NCBI GenBank assembly: GCA_040381035.1 | Contig: JBEIHY010000037.1 | Location: 1 to 29,717, forward strand | DNA length: 29,717 nt | Reading direction: 5' to 3' | Origin: REEB506 sp040381035 | GTDB lineage: Bacteria; Pseudomonadota; Alphaproteobacteria; Caulobacterales; Aquidulcibacteraceae | In this document: positions 13,565-22,677 of the stretch, piece after piece | Layout of the letters: each line of letters opens with the position of its first letter | How positions within the stretch are numbered: position 1 is the first letter of the stretch | Program-made: the position numbers and the translations under genes | Notes under the pieces: model-generated | Told to the model about the DNA's origin: nothing | Seen by the model: only the letters and a program-made list of their open reading frames with translations | The model's database searches: none

Positions 13565-13987
13565 CTACCCCAACGCCCCGCGATGATTCAACCATGCCAA
13601 TCCGAACAGTGCGCACAGCACGAGCAACGATTGCAGCGCCTCGCCCAAACGCTCCGCCGAGGTCAACGCGGCGAGATAGAGGCCGCGGTCGCGCCACGCG
13701 AAATACAGGACCAGATCCAGCGCCACAGCTGCGGCGAACACCAATGGCGCCGCGGCGCTCTTCAGCCACACCAGGGCTGCCGCCGCACTGGCCATGCCGA
13801 CCGATGCGATCCACGCCGCTAGGGCAGCGCCTGGCGCATAGGATAACAGCATCGCCCGCACCGGCAGGCTGATTTCCAAGCCCAAAGACTGGCTGACATC
13901 CCGGCGCCGCAGCGCCCAGATCGTGGCCAGCGACAACGCGCTGAGCACGGCATAGAGGCTGACCAGAATGGCGACGAAGACGCCCAT
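13565..13987 (-). CDS. small integral membrane protein in the OGDH operon
   Basis: This 140-residue protein contains about four hydrophobic helices (near residues 4-25, 45-65, 68-95 and 118-133) separated by short charged loops such as WALRRRDVSQ and YFAWRDRG. I do not recognise the family. Its ATG (13985-13987) overlaps the odhB stop codon by one base (TGATG), so it is translationally coupled to odhB, and lpdA follows 87 bases later on the same strand. Small membrane proteins of unknown function sit between odhB and lpd in other alphaproteobacteria; I recall this only generally. A role in anchoring or tuning the complex is conceivable but unsupported. Base usage matches its neighbours, so there is no sign of recent transfer. 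Confidence 0.8.
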   Translation of the reverse strand: MGVFVAILVSLYAVLSALSLATIWALRRRDVSQSLGLEISLPVRAMLLSYAPGAALAAWIASVGMASAAAALVWLKSAAAPLVFAAAVALDLVLYFAWRDRGLYLAALTSAERLGEALQSLLVLCALFGLAWLNHRGALG

Positions 13988-15162
13988 CAAACCTCCAGCA
14001 GGAGCCGCTCTGGATCTTCCAGGCCCTCTTTCACGCGCACCAAGAAGGTGACGGCTTCCTTGCCATCGACCAGGCGGTGATCATAGCTCAGCGCCAGATA
14101 CATCATCGGCCGAATGACGATCTGGCCGGCGACGACGACCGGCCGCTCCTGTATCTTGTGCATCCCAAGGATGCCGGACTGCGGCGCATTGAGGATCGGC
14201 GTGCTCATCAGGCTGCCATAGACGCCGCCATTGGAGATCGTGAACGTCGCGCCCTGGAGGTCTTCAAGCTTAAGATGCCCGTCACGGGCTTTCACGCCGA
14301 GATCGGAAATGTCCTTTTCGATCTGGGCGGAGGTTTTCTCGTCCGCGCCGCGCAGCACCGGCACGACCAGGCCCTTTTCGGTGCCGACAGCAATGCCGAT
14401 ATCGTAGAAGTTCTTGTAGATCACGTCGTCGCCGTCGATCTCGGCATTGACAGACGGGATTTCCTTCAGCGCGGCCACACAGGCTTTCACAAAGAAGCTC
14501 ATAAAGCCGAGCTTCACGCCGTGGCGCTTTTCAAACACGTCTTTGTATTTGTTGCGCACCGCCATGATGCCGCTCATGTCGGCTTCATTGAAGGTGGTGA
14601 GCATGGCGGCGGTGTTTTGCGCTTCCTTCAGCCGGCGCGCGATGGTGGCGCGCAGGCGGGTCATTTTCACCCGCTCCTCATTGGGACCAAGCGCCCGCAA
14701 GGTTGCTTGGGCGGGGGCCGCCGGCATATTGGGGCGGCTGTCGAGATAGGCGAGCGCATCGCCCTTGGTGACGCGGCCGTCCTTGCCGCTGCCGGCGATG
14801 GCAGCCGGATTGACGCCCCGCTCGGCGGCAAGGCGCTGCACGCTGGGCGGCGCCACTTGGGCGGCGGCCGGCGCTGGTGTCGGCGCCGGGGCGGGCTTGG
14901 CGGCTGCGCCATTGGCCTTGGCGGCGCCCAGCGCGCCGAGGCGGCCAAGCAACGCGCCGATGCCGACAGTGGCGCCCTCGCCGGCGACGATCTCGCCCAA
15001 CGTGCCGTCCTCCGGCGCTGACACCTCAACGCTGACCTTGTCGGTCTCCAGCTCAACCAGCGTGTCGTCTTTCTTCACCGCGTCGCCAGGCTTTTTCAGC
15101 CACTTCGCCACAGTCGCTTCGCTGACAGACTCACCCAGCGTCGGCACCACGATATCGGTCAT
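13987..15162 (-). CDS. odhB: dihydrolipoyllysine succinyltransferase, OGDH E2
   Basis: E2 is the core of the 2-oxoglutarate dehydrogenase complex and transfers the succinyl group from lipoyl-lysine to CoA. The 391-residue protein has one N-terminal lipoyl domain, with the lipoylated Lys in VELETDKVSVEV (about residue 43). An Ala/Pro-rich hinge follows (about 80-105), then a peripheral subunit-binding domain (SVQRLAAERGVNPAAI, GSGKDGRVTKGD, about 110-145), and then the catalytic domain ending with SYDHRLVDGKEAV (catalytic His and Asp). Length is typical for alphaproteobacterial SucB. It lies 75 bases downstream of sucA in the same operon. Confidence 0.98.
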   Translation of the reverse strand: MTDIVVPTLGESVSEATVAKWLKKPGDAVKKDDTLVELETDKVSVEVSAPEDGTLGEIVAGEGATVGIGALLGRLGALGAAKANGAAAKPAPAPTPAPAAAQVAPPSVQRLAAERGVNPAAIAGSGKDGRVTKGDALAYLDSRPNMPAAPAQATLRALGPNEERVKMTRLRATIARRLKEAQNTAAMLTTFNEADMSGIMAVRNKYKDVFEKRHGVKLGFMSFFVKACVAALKEIPSVNAEIDGDDVIYKNFYDIGIAVGTEKGLVVPVLRGADEKTSAQIEKDISDLGVKARDGHLKLEDLQGATFTISNGGVYGSLMSTPILNAPQSGILGMHKIQERPVVVAGQIVIRPMMYLALSYDHRLVDGKEAVTFLVRVKEGLEDPERLLLEV

Positions 15163-15237
15163 ACGTCTTTCCTTGATCTTCTTATCGCTTTAGCGCAGTG
15201 CGGCGGCGTTGTCCGCCCGGCTGCGTTCAAAAATTGC

Positions 15238-18210
15238 TCATCCGAGCGCGTCGGCCAAAAACGCTTCGAGTTCTTTCAGGTGCTTGCTCATCAGGCCGGC
15301 GGCGGTCGACGCCGTCGCCGGGCGGCCGGCATAGCGGGCGCGCTTGGCCGCGATCGGCAACTTTTCCAAGGTCAGCTCCAACCACGGATCGACGAAGCTC
15401 CAGGCGCCCATGTTCTTGGGCTCTTCCTGGCACCAGACCAGTTCGGCATTGGCGAAGCGCTTCAGCTCCGTGGAGAGCGACTTCATCGGCCAGGGATAGA
15501 ATTGCTCCAACCGCAGCAAATAGATGTCATCGCGGCCGCGCTTCTCGCGCTCGTCCAGAAGGTCGAAATAGACTTTGCCGGAGCACAACACCACGCGGCT
15601 GATCTGGTCATCCGGCTGAAGCGTCAGGCCAGTCAGACCGTTTTGGTTCTGCGCATCGTCCCACAGCACGCGGTGGAAGGAGCTGCCCGGCCCCATTTCA
15701 CTGAGGGCGGAGATGCACTTTTTATGGCGCAACAGCGATTTCGGCGTCATCACAATCAGCGGCTTGCGGAACTCCCGCTTCAGCTGGCGGCGCAAAGCGT
15801 GGAAATAATTCGCCGGGGTTGAGCAGTTCACCACCTGCATATTGTCTTCCGCGCAGGCCTGCAGGAAGCGCTCCAGGCGCGCCGAGGAGTGTTCCGGCCC
15901 CTGGCCCTCATAGCCGTGCGGCAACAGCATCACCAGGCCGCTCATCCGCAGCCATTTGCGCTCACCCGAGCTTATGAACTGATCAATCACCACCTGGGCG
16001 CCGTTTACGAAGTCGCCGAACTGCGCCTCCCAAAGCGTCAGCGTGTTCGGCGCGGCGAGTGAATGGCCATATTCGTAGCCCAGCACGGCTTCTTCACTCA
16101 GCAGACTGTCGATCACTTCATAATGCGCCTGGCCGTCGCGCAGATTGTTCAGCGGCGTGTAGCGGGTTTCATCCTTTTGATTGATGAAATGGGAATGGCG
16201 CTGGCTGAAGGTGCCGCGGCAGCTATCCTGGCCGCTCAAGCGCACATTGAAGCCTTCATCGAGCAGCGTGGCGAAGGCGAGATGCTCGCCCAGCGCCCAA
16301 TCGAGGCCCTTGCCGTCGTCAATCGCTTTGCGGCGGGCCTCAACCACGCGCTGCACGGTTTTGTGCATCTCAAAGCCGGCGGGGATTTCGGTGATCTTGC
16401 GGCCGAGGGCGGTCAGCCGGACGAGGTCCATATCCGTCTTGCCGCGGCGGTCTTCATCGGCCGGCGGGGCAAGCCCCGCCCATTTGCCGTCCAACCAATC
16501 GGCCTTGTTGGGCTTGTAGGATTTGCCGCTGTCATATTCAGCGCCGAGGAAAGTTTCGAACTCTTTGATCCAGCCATCGACTTCGGCGCGCGTGATCACC
16601 CCCTGCCCGACCAGGCGTGTTGCGTAGAGTTCGCGCACGGTCGGCTGGTCCTTGATGCGGGCATACATCAAGGGCTGCGTCATTGTCGGGTCGTCGCCCT
16701 CATTGTGGCCGTAGCGCCGGTAGCAGAACATGTCGATGACAACATCCTTGCCGAACTTCTGGCGATACTCCGCCGCGACCTTGGCCGCGAATGTGACGGC
16801 TTCGGGATCATCGCCGTTCACATGAAAGATCGGCGCCTGCACCATCAGCGCGACATCGCTGGGATAGGGCGAGGAGCGCGAATAGCGCGGCGCGGTCGTG
16901 AAACCGATCTGGTTGTTGATGATGAAATGCACCGTACCGCCGGTGCGGTAGCCGCGCAGGCCGCTCAGCGCGAAGCATTCCGCCACCACGCCCTGGCCGG
17001 CAAACGCCGCATCGCCATGGATCAGCAGCGGCAGCACGCGGGCGCGCAGCGCGTGCAGCCGCTCTTTGGTTTCGGTCCAATCGGCTTTATCGGCCTGCTT
17101 GGCGCGAGCCTTGCCGAGCACCACCGGATTGACGATCTCCAGGTGCGAGGGGTTGGCCGTCAGCGACAAATGCACCTTGTTGTGATCGAAGACGCGATCG
17201 GACGAGGCGCCCATGTGATATTTCACATCGCCCGAGCCCATCACGTCTTCGGGCGTCGCCGAGCCGCCTTGGAACTCATGGAAGATGACATGATAGGGCT
17301 TGCCCATCACCGCGGCCAAAACGTTCAAGCGTCCGCGATGGGCCATACCGAGCACGATTTCCTCAACGCCCAGGGCGCCGCCGCGCTTGATGATTTGCTC
17401 CAGCGCCGGCAGCGTGGATTCCCCGCCGTCCAGGCCAAAGCGCTTGGTGCCCGGGAAACGCTTGTGCAGGAAGCGCTCAAAAGTTTCGCCTTCCACCAGC
17501 TTCTTCAGGATCGCCTTCTTTCCTTCCGGCGTGAAGCTGATTTCCTTGTCCGGACCTTCGATGCGGCGCTGAATCCAATCCTTCTCGTCCGGATCGGTGA
17601 TGTGCATGAACTCCACGCCCACCGTTCCGCAATAGGTGCGGGCGAGAATGTCGAGCATTTGGCGCACGCTGGCATTGTCGAGGCCGAGCACGCCGTCAAT
17701 AAAGATCGGCCGATCCATGTCGGCGGGGCCAAAGCCATAGCTGGCGGGATCAAGCTCAGGCTGCGATTCGCGGGTTTCAATGCCGAGCGGGTCGAGCTTG
17801 GCGGCCAGATGCCCGCGGGTGCGATAGGCGCGGATCATCATCAGCGCCTTGACGCTGTCGCGCGCGGCCGTTTGGATATCGGCGGCGCTGGCCTGGGGTT
17901 TGGCCTCGGCGATTTTTTTGGTGACGCGGGTTTCGAGCGCTGCCCAATTGCCGTCAAACAAGGCCGTGACTTCATTACTCGCCGCCCGGCCAAGCGCAGG
18001 ATTTTTCCAGGCCGGGCCAGTGACGGCCTTCGCCACCTGATCCGGCGCATCGCCCAGCTCGGCGAAGAAGGCCCGCCAAGACGGGTCGACGCTGGTTGGG
18101 TCCGCGACATAGCGGGCGTGCATCTCCTCCACGAACAAGGCATTGGCGCCGTGAAGAAAACTGGTTTCCAGAAGCGCTGCATTGCGCAGGCTGCGGCCAT
18201 CATCCGCCAT
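15238..18210 (-). CDS. sucA: 2-oxoglutarate dehydrogenase E1
   Basis: E1 is the thiamine-diphosphate enzyme that decarboxylates 2-oxoglutarate in the TCA cycle and passes the succinyl group to lipoyl-E2. I take ATG 18208-18210 (AGGA upstream), giving 990 residues, the usual length; it begins MADDGRSLRNAALLETSFLH. The N-terminal segment contains GANALFVEEMHARYVADP, typical of SucA and involved in E2 contact. Conserved active-site blocks follow: MAHRGRLNVL, GDVKYHMG, HGDAAFAGQGVVAE (ThDP pyrophosphate region), INNQIGFTT and YRRYGHNEGDDP, then the transketolase-like C-terminal half with GYEYG and HGYEGQGPEHSSAR. No sucC/sucD precede it. It is the first gene of the operon, with its promoter presumably in the apparently non-coding stretch upstream. 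Confidence 0.98.
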   Translation of the reverse strand: MADDGRSLRNAALLETSFLHGANALFVEEMHARYVADPTSVDPSWRAFFAELGDAPDQVAKAVTGPAWKNPALGRAASNEVTALFDGNWAALETRVTKKIAEAKPQASAADIQTAARDSVKALMMIRAYRTRGHLAAKLDPLGIETRESQPELDPASYGFGPADMDRPIFIDGVLGLDNASVRQMLDILARTYCGTVGVEFMHITDPDEKDWIQRRIEGPDKEISFTPEGKKAILKKLVEGETFERFLHKRFPGTKRFGLDGGESTLPALEQIIKRGGALGVEEIVLGMAHRGRLNVLAAVMGKPYHVIFHEFQGGSATPEDVMGSGDVKYHMGASSDRVFDHNKVHLSLTANPSHLEIVNPVVLGKARAKQADKADWTETKERLHALRARVLPLLIHGDAAFAGQGVVAECFALSGLRGYRTGGTVHFIINNQIGFTTAPRYSRSSPYPSDVALMVQAPIFHVNGDDPEAVTFAAKVAAEYRQKFGKDVVIDMFCYRRYGHNEGDDPTMTQPLMYARIKDQPTVRELYATRLVGQGVITRAEVDGWIKEFETFLGAEYDSGKSYKPNKADWLDGKWAGLAPPADEDRRGKTDMDLVRLTALGRKITEIPAGFEMHKTVQRVVEARRKAIDDGKGLDWALGEHLAFATLLDEGFNVRLSGQDSCRGTFSQRHSHFINQKDETRYTPLNNLRDGQAHYEVIDSLLSEEAVLGYEYGHSLAAPNTLTLWEAQFGDFVNGAQVVIDQFISSGERKWLRMSGLVMLLPHGYEGQGPEHSSARLERFLQACAEDNMQVVNCSTPANYFHALRRQLKREFRKPLIVMTPKSLLRHKKCISALSEMGPGSSFHRVLWDDAQNQNGLTGLTLQPDDQISRVVLCSGKVYFDLLDEREKRGRDDIYLLRLEQFYPWPMKSLSTELKRFANAELVWCQEEPKNMGAWSFVDPWLELTLEKLPIAAKRARYAGRPATASTAAGLMSKHLKELEAFLADALG

Positions 18211-18823
18211 GGTTATCGGTCCTGTATCGGTTGAGCCGCGCGGATCGCGCGACCATCTGTAGGTCAAGCAAATCAGCTGTGTTGAAGCGCACTCTTCTAG
18301 TGCGCTGGCCCTGCGCCGTGAAGTGGCTGTTCGCATTGTGAAACGCAAGACTTTTGGCGCAGACGCAGCCGGCTTTGCGGGCTTGCCTGCCGCCTGTGTG
18401 CGCCCGCCGCGGAGCGCTCGACGGACCGCCGCCGCGATGCCAGCGGCGCGCCAATGTGAGCTGCGCCACCGCTTTGCCCCGCGCCAGCGCTGGGACCTCT
18501 CGGCGCGTTGGTCTTGACCGCGCCAGGAAACGATCCGGCGCCATTGCCGGGCGCCTTATCGTCCGAGCATGACCTGGCGCGACATCACCCATCCCCGCAA
18601 TCGCGACATGCTGCCCCCCTGTTTCGACGCCGTGTTTTGCAGCGTGCGGCAGGCTGGGTTGCTGGTGGCGCAGGGCCATTGCGATCGCGCCCCGATGATT
18701 TTCAATCGGATCAGCGCGATTTTGCGGCATTCGTTCAAGCGTCTTGCGGTGCGCGTGGAGATCAAAACGCGCTACGCCCAAACACCCCCCGCCCCGAACC
18801 CCGCTGTGCAAAGGAAGACCGCT

Positions 18824-18860
18824 CCCCTCCTCCCCCTTGCGGGGAAGCCGGGAGGTGGGG
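18824..18860. repeat. REP-like imperfect palindrome
   Basis: Left arm CCCCTCCTCCC pairs with right arm GGGAGGTGGGG around a core CCTTGCGGGGAAGCC, leaving only one mismatch (T opposite T) over about ten pairs. Similar C-rich/G-rich hairpins recur between genes in many alphaproteobacterial genomes. I see only one copy in this window, so its repetitive nature is inference. Confidence 0.5.
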
Positions 18861-19288
18861 TGCGGCGGCGCGCGCGCAGGACAGAAGCAGCGATGGACGG
18901 GCGCTCGATGTGGACATGCGCGCCGCAATTGCGCGTTTTCCAGTCTGGACGCCGGCTCCACATTCGGGCCGTCACCCGGAAGCAGCGCAACCGCAGTCAG
19001 GGTGGCGGCTGTGCGGAATAAACCTTTGCGCACAAACTCGCGGGCCTGCGCCCCGCGCTGCTCAACCCCTTGCCTTATGTTCGCCGGCGGGCGCGAAAAC
19101 TCCGCACCGAGGCGATTGTGCTTAAACCGATCGCGCCGTGCACAACGCCGAAGGCCAGCGATCGCGACTTCTGGGAGGAACCCATCGCCGCCGCCGAAGA
19201 AGCGCGTTCTGCGCTGACCGAATACTGGCGCATCCGCCGCAACAGCTCATGACCGCCCGCGGCCAGCCAAATCCAAGGCAGCCCCCAA

Positions 19289-19308
19289 CCGCGACGCCCC
19301 CGTCGCGG
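19289..19308. repeat. perfect 8-bp inverted repeat with 4-base loop
   Basis: CCGCGACG, loop CCCC, CGTCGCGG, located 74 bases upstream of the MDR oxidoreductase start. No T-run follows on either strand, so it is a hairpin of unknown role rather than a clear terminator. Confidence 0.45.
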
Positions 19309-19381
19309 CGGCGACCCATGCCCCGTTTGCGCTTTCGCGAGCGCTGGCGCATGAAGCGCCACGCCAAAAGAGGAAACGACC

Positions 19382-20515
19382 ATGACTGCCCTGCCCGCTT
19401 CCGGCCTCGCGCTGCGCACTTTGATCACCGCCGATGGCGGCCTGAAAATGTTCCTTATCGATCAGCCCGTGCCGGCTTTGGCGGATCATGAAATCCTGGT
19501 CCGCGTCGAAGCCGCGCCCATCAATCCGTCCGACCTGGCCCTGCTCATTGGCCCGGCCGACCTTTCCACCGCCCAGGCCGGCGGCGCGGGCGCGACCAAG
19601 GTTCTCACCGCTTCAATTCCCGAGCCGTTCCGCAAATATGTCGCCGGCCGGTTCGGCGAAGCCTTGCCGGCCGGCAATGAAGGCGCCGGCGTGGTTATCG
19701 CGGCCGGCAAGGATGAAACCGCGCAAAAGCTGCTCGGCAAGACCGTCGCGCTCGCCAATGGGTCGATGTACGCCCAGTACGCCATCGCCCCGGCCATGAT
19801 GGTCTTGCCGTTGCCCGATGGCGTCACGCCAGTGCAAGGCGCGTCGGCCTTCGTAAACCCGCTCACCGCGCTGTCGATGGTCGAGACCATGCGGATGGAG
19901 GGCTATAAGGCGCTGGTCCACACCGCCGCAGCCTCCAATCTCGGCCAGATGCTGGTGCGGCTGACCAAGGCGGAAGGCATTGGTCTGGTCAATATCGTGC
20001 GCTCCCCCGCGCAGGCGCAAATCCTACGCGATCTTGGCGCTGTCCATGTGGTCGATTCCACCGCACCCGGCTTTGAAGCCGACCTGGAAGCCGCAATCGC
20101 CGCCACCGGCGCGATGCTGGCGTTTGACGCCATCGGCGGCGGCAAGCTCGCCGGGCAAATTCTTTCAGCCATGGAGCGCGTGGCGTCAAAGAGCGGGCCC
20201 TATTCGCGCTATGGCTCGTCCACCATGAAGCAGATCTATGTCTATGGCGGCCTAGACACCGGCCCGACCAGCTTCAACCGCAGCTTCGGCCTAATCTGGA
20301 GCATTGGCGGCTGGCTGCTGACGCCGTTTTTGCAAAAGGCCGGCGTGGAAACCGTGATGCGCCTGCGCGCCCGCGTCGCCGCCGAAATCACCACCACCTT
20401 CGCCAGCGCCTACACCGCCGAAATCAGTTTCGACCAGATGCTCGACCCCGCCACCGCCCGCGCCTATGCGGCCAAAGCAACGGGCCAGAAGATGCTGCTC
20501 AAGCCCTGGGCTTAG
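19382..20515 (+). CDS. MDR-superfamily zinc-independent quinone oxidoreductase
   Basis: The 377-residue protein belongs to the medium-chain dehydrogenase/reductase group. It has the N-terminal GroES-like fold with the family motif PINPSDLALL (about residues 47-56), a GNEGAGVV stretch near 97-104, and a Rossmann part with HTAAASNLGQMLVRL (about 180-195; AAS-x-LG in place of the usual GAGGVG) and FDAIGGG near 246. The catalytic and structural zinc cysteines of alcohol dehydrogenases are absent, so it fits NAD(P)H:quinone or enone reductases. A clear AGAGGAAA site precedes the ATG at 19382. Its substrate cannot be inferred. It may be cotranscribed with the small gene 18 bases downstream. Confidence 0.92.
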   Translation: MTALPASGLALRTLITADGGLKMFLIDQPVPALADHEILVRVEAAPINPSDLALLIGPADLSTAQAGGAGATKVLTASIPEPFRKYVAGRFGEALPAGNEGAGVVIAAGKDETAQKLLGKTVALANGSMYAQYAIAPAMMVLPLPDGVTPVQGASAFVNPLTALSMVETMRMEGYKALVHTAAASNLGQMLVRLTKAEGIGLVNIVRSPAQAQILRDLGAVHVVDSTAPGFEADLEAAIAATGAMLAFDAIGGGKLAGQILSAMERVASKSGPYSRYGSSTMKQIYVYGGLDTGPTSFNRSFGLIWSIGGWLLTPFLQKAGVETVMRLRARVAAEITTTFASAYTAEISFDQMLDPATARAYAAKATGQKMLLKPWA

Positions 20516-20533
20516 AGCCAAGAAGTGGCCGCA

Positions 20534-20851
20534 ATGGCGTGCGACGTTTCGCCAAGGTCGCACGCCAAAACGCCGCCGCCTGCGCCGCGCAAACGCAGCT
20601 ACACCGAACAGATCATCGCCAGCCGCAGTCATCTGATTCACAAGCTCAAGGCCAAGGATACGACCGGCCACTGGGCGTATTGTTTCGTGCTCGTCCAGCC
20701 GCATCGGCAGCGCGCGTTTTTGAAAGCCATCGAAAGCGACGGCATCATCAATCTGGAGGACTATGGCCAGTTTATCACCTCTTGTAACGGCGAGGCCCCA
20801 AGCGAGGAGATCAAGGCTTTCCCGCGCGACAAATACGGCTTCACCGTGTGA
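20534..20851 (+). CDS. small conserved protein of unknown function
   Basis: This 105-residue basic protein has a disordered Pro/Lys-rich start (PPPAPRKRSYTEQI) and a compact remainder. The remainder contains SRSHLIHKLKAKDTTGHWAY, CFVLVQPHRQRAFLKAIES and the acidic LEDYGQFITSC, ending DKYGFTV. The sequence looks like a genuine conserved protein, with regular hydrophobic spacing and good codon use, but I cannot name the family. It begins 18 bases after the MDR oxidoreductase. ATG 20534 is preferred because AAGAAG lies about 8 bases before it; GTG at 20525 is an alternative. The 3' end overlaps the convergent lipoprotein gene by 11 bases. Confidence 0.75.
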   Translation: MACDVSPRSHAKTPPPAPRKRSYTEQIIASRSHLIHKLKAKDTTGHWAYCFVLVQPHRQRAFLKAIESDGIINLEDYGQFITSCNGEAPSEEIKAFPRDKYGFTV

Positions 20852-21092
20852 CGGGCTTTGGCACTTCGGGGCAGTTCAGCCGCTGCATCCCTTGGATCGC
20901 GTCATTGGCCTCTTTGCGTGCTGCGCCCGCCAGGACCACTGCGCGCAGCGCATCGCATTGCGGCGTGTCATCGGCCACCGGCTGCGGCAGCGCGGCGATC
21001 CGCGGCGGCGACGCTTCGCCATCCATCGGGCGATTATAGCCGCCGCAGCCGCTCAACAGCCCGCCAAGGGCGAGCACCACAAAGATGCGCAT
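20841..21092 (-). CDS. small lipoprotein
   Basis: From ATG 21090-21092 (AAGGA just upstream) the 83-residue product starts MRIFVVLALGGLLSGCGGYN. This is a signal peptide with a textbook lipobox LLSGC, so it is very probably a lipid-anchored envelope protein. The mature part is short, with a Pro-rich linker and a helix-forming C-terminal region containing two more cysteines (DTPQCDALRAVV, RLNCPEVPK) that could form a disulfide. I recognise no family. A start 12 codons upstream would place extra residues before the signal and is unlikely. The gene is separated by 86 bases from the upstream flavin hydroxylase gene on the same strand. Confidence 0.8.
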   Translation of the reverse strand: MRIFVVLALGGLLSGCGGYNRPMDGEASPPRIAALPQPVADDTPQCDALRAVVLAGAARKEANDAIQGMQRLNCPEVPKPVTR

Positions 21093-21178
21093 CAGGATTG
21101 GTCCTTCGACGGGCCATTCCCGCATCACAGGGCGCTAGGCGCTCTGGCGGGCAATAGCCAGCATAAACCCCGCTTTGG

Positions 21179-22465
21179 CTATGCCGCCAGGCTCTCGCCC
21201 CTGAGCAGCCGCGGCAAGTTCCCCGCACCGCCGCCGGCATATTTCATAAAGAACCGCCGCGCTGGCCCGATCTGATTGACCAACCCAAGCCCCAAGCCGC
21301 GCACCAGCCGCAAGCGCGGCTCATCATTGGAAAAAAAGCGGTCAAAGAAATCGGTGGCAAAGGCCATGGCAAAATTGTCCGCCCGCCGCCACGTCTGATA
21401 GCGCTTCAACGGTTCTGGATCGCCCGGATCAAGCCCGAGGGCGGCGCCATCGGCCAAAACATCGGCCAGGGCCGCGACGTCCTTCAGCCCCATATTCAAC
21501 CCCTGCCCGGCAATGGGGTGAACGCCATGGGCGCTGTCGCCGGCCAGAGCCAGCCGGGGGCCGATCATCTTCTCCGCCATCTGCAAAGACAGCGGATAGC
21601 CGAACCGCGGCCCTTCCAGCCGCACCTCGCCCAAGAAGTCGCCAAACCGGCGCTTCAACTCGGCCAGGAACGCCGCCTCCGGCATTGCCAACAACGCCTG
21701 GGCGACCGAATGTTTTTCCATCCAGACAATATTGGCGCGGTTTCCAGTCAGCGGCAGAATCGCAAACGGCCCGGCCGGCAAAAAGAACTCATGCGCCACC
21801 CCGCCATGCGGCACATCATGGCTGACCGTGCAGACAATGGCGGTCACCGGATAGGGCCATCCGATTGTGCGAATGCCCGCATCCGCGCGGATGTTGGACT
21901 TGCGGCCATCGGCCCCGACCAGCAGCCCGGCGCGCAATTGGCGGCCATCGCCCAATGTCGCTGTTACCGCGCCGCTGTCGGCGGCAAAGCCCGCAACGCT
22001 CACCGGCGCGATCAGCTCAATCCCGGGCCGCGCTTGCACGGCTTTGTCCAGGGCAAGACGGATATAGCGGTTCTCTAACATCACCCCGAGCGCTTCTGCG
22101 CAATCCCCGCCGGCGATCTCGGCGCTGTCGAACTGCAAGTGCAACAAAGACGGCCCGCCCCGCTTGACCCCGCCAGAGAGCGGCCGGCCATCGGTTACCA
22201 TGATCCGCTCAATCGGCTGGGCGACCGGCTCCAGGTCAGGCCCAAGGCCCAACGCCTTGAACATCCGGAACGTGGCAAAGGCGATCGCGAACGCGCGGCC
22301 ATCAAAGTGCGGCGCCAAGGTGGTCTGCGGCGTCTGCGCGTCCACAACGGCAACCTTAAGGCCCGCTTGGTCCAGCGCCAAAGCCAAGGTCAGCCCGACC
22401 ATGCCGCCGCCGGCGATCATCACATCCGCATTGCGGGCGGAAAAGGTCTTTGTCGTCATGCCCAT
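21179..22465 (-). CDS. UbiH/UbiF/COQ6-family FAD-dependent hydroxylase
   Basis: These flavoprotein monooxygenases hydroxylate the aromatic ring during ubiquinone synthesis. The 428-residue protein has the FAD-binding GGGMVGLTLALAL near residues 19-31, the DG motif LLVGADGRKSNIR (about 181-193) and the GD motif LAGDSAHGVHPIAGQGLN (about 307-324), in normal order and spacing. Which ring position it acts on (UbiH, UbiF, UbiI or the alphaproteobacterial multi-position UbiL) cannot be decided from the motifs, so I give no symbol. The start could be ATG 22463-22465 or the ATG two codons later; neither has a clear ribosome binding site. It is divergent from amtB. Confidence 0.92.
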   Translation of the reverse strand: MGMTTKTFSARNADVMIAGGGMVGLTLALALDQAGLKVAVVDAQTPQTTLAPHFDGRAFAIAFATFRMFKALGLGPDLEPVAQPIERIMVTDGRPLSGGVKRGGPSLLHLQFDSAEIAGGDCAEALGVMLENRYIRLALDKAVQARPGIELIAPVSVAGFAADSGAVTATLGDGRQLRAGLLVGADGRKSNIRADAGIRTIGWPYPVTAIVCTVSHDVPHGGVAHEFFLPAGPFAILPLTGNRANIVWMEKHSVAQALLAMPEAAFLAELKRRFGDFLGEVRLEGPRFGYPLSLQMAEKMIGPRLALAGDSAHGVHPIAGQGLNMGLKDVAALADVLADGAALGLDPGDPEPLKRYQTWRRADNFAMAFATDFFDRFFSNDEPRLRLVRGLGLGLVNQIGPARRFFMKYAGGGAGNLPRLLRGESLAA

Positions 22466-22677
22466 CAGCTAAACCGCCGCCGCGCCAGCGTCCAGAACCA
22501 GCGACGTCACGCCGCAAGCGTGAGCGCAGGCGCCTTAAACTTAGGCGCCAGAAGATGAACGCGCCGAAACCTTTCCGCCCCCGCTTGCCCCACCCGGCCT
22601 CAACCCGATCAATCACTGCGTGTGAGCCCAAACTTTGGCCGGCGCGTTCTTGGCCTGTCCACTTCGGGGGAGACTTC
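22466..22677. promoter_or_regulatory. divergent intergenic region ubi hydroxylase / amtB
   Basis: This 212-base gap holds the promoters for both neighbours. A perfect inverted repeat, GGCGCCT-TAAACTT-AGGCGCC (22529-22549), lies 64 bases from the hydroxylase start and could be an operator. No open frame is convincing and no glnK is present, although glnK usually precedes amtB. Confidence 0.4.

Larger units (their letters stand above)
18211..19381. other. 1.17-kb block without a convincing gene
   Basis: Several open frames cross this block on both strands, the longest 277 and 205 codons, but they overlap one another, use Arg/Pro/Cys-rich composition, lack ribosome binding sites and show no family motif. 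I treat them as chance frames in GC-rich DNA. The block contains a REP-like imperfect hairpin (18824-18860) and a perfect 8-base inverted repeat (19289-19308), and should hold the sucA and MDR-oxidoreductase promoters. A short frame at about 19110-19252 (DRDFWEEPIAAAEEARSALTEYW) has more protein-like composition and might be a remnant or small gene; I cannot support it. Confidence 0.5.

Noticed and set aside
14077..15021. A 314-codon plus-strand frame.
   Set aside because: It is antisense to odhB, His/Gly/Arg-rich and without any family motif.
16063..18234. A 723-codon open frame on the plus strand.
   Set aside because: It is exactly antisense to sucA, whose conserved motifs are unambiguous; long antisense frames are expected in GC-rich DNA.
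18569..19021. A 150-codon plus-strand gene.
   Set aside because: There is no ribosome binding site, the second half is Arg/Pro-rich and passes through the REP-like hairpin, and I see no family motif.
22641..22654. A GG-N10-GC pattern resembling a sigma-54 promoter before amtB.
   Set aside because: The flanking bases match the consensus poorly, and transcription would start only about 12 bases before the ATG, overlapping the ribosome binding site.
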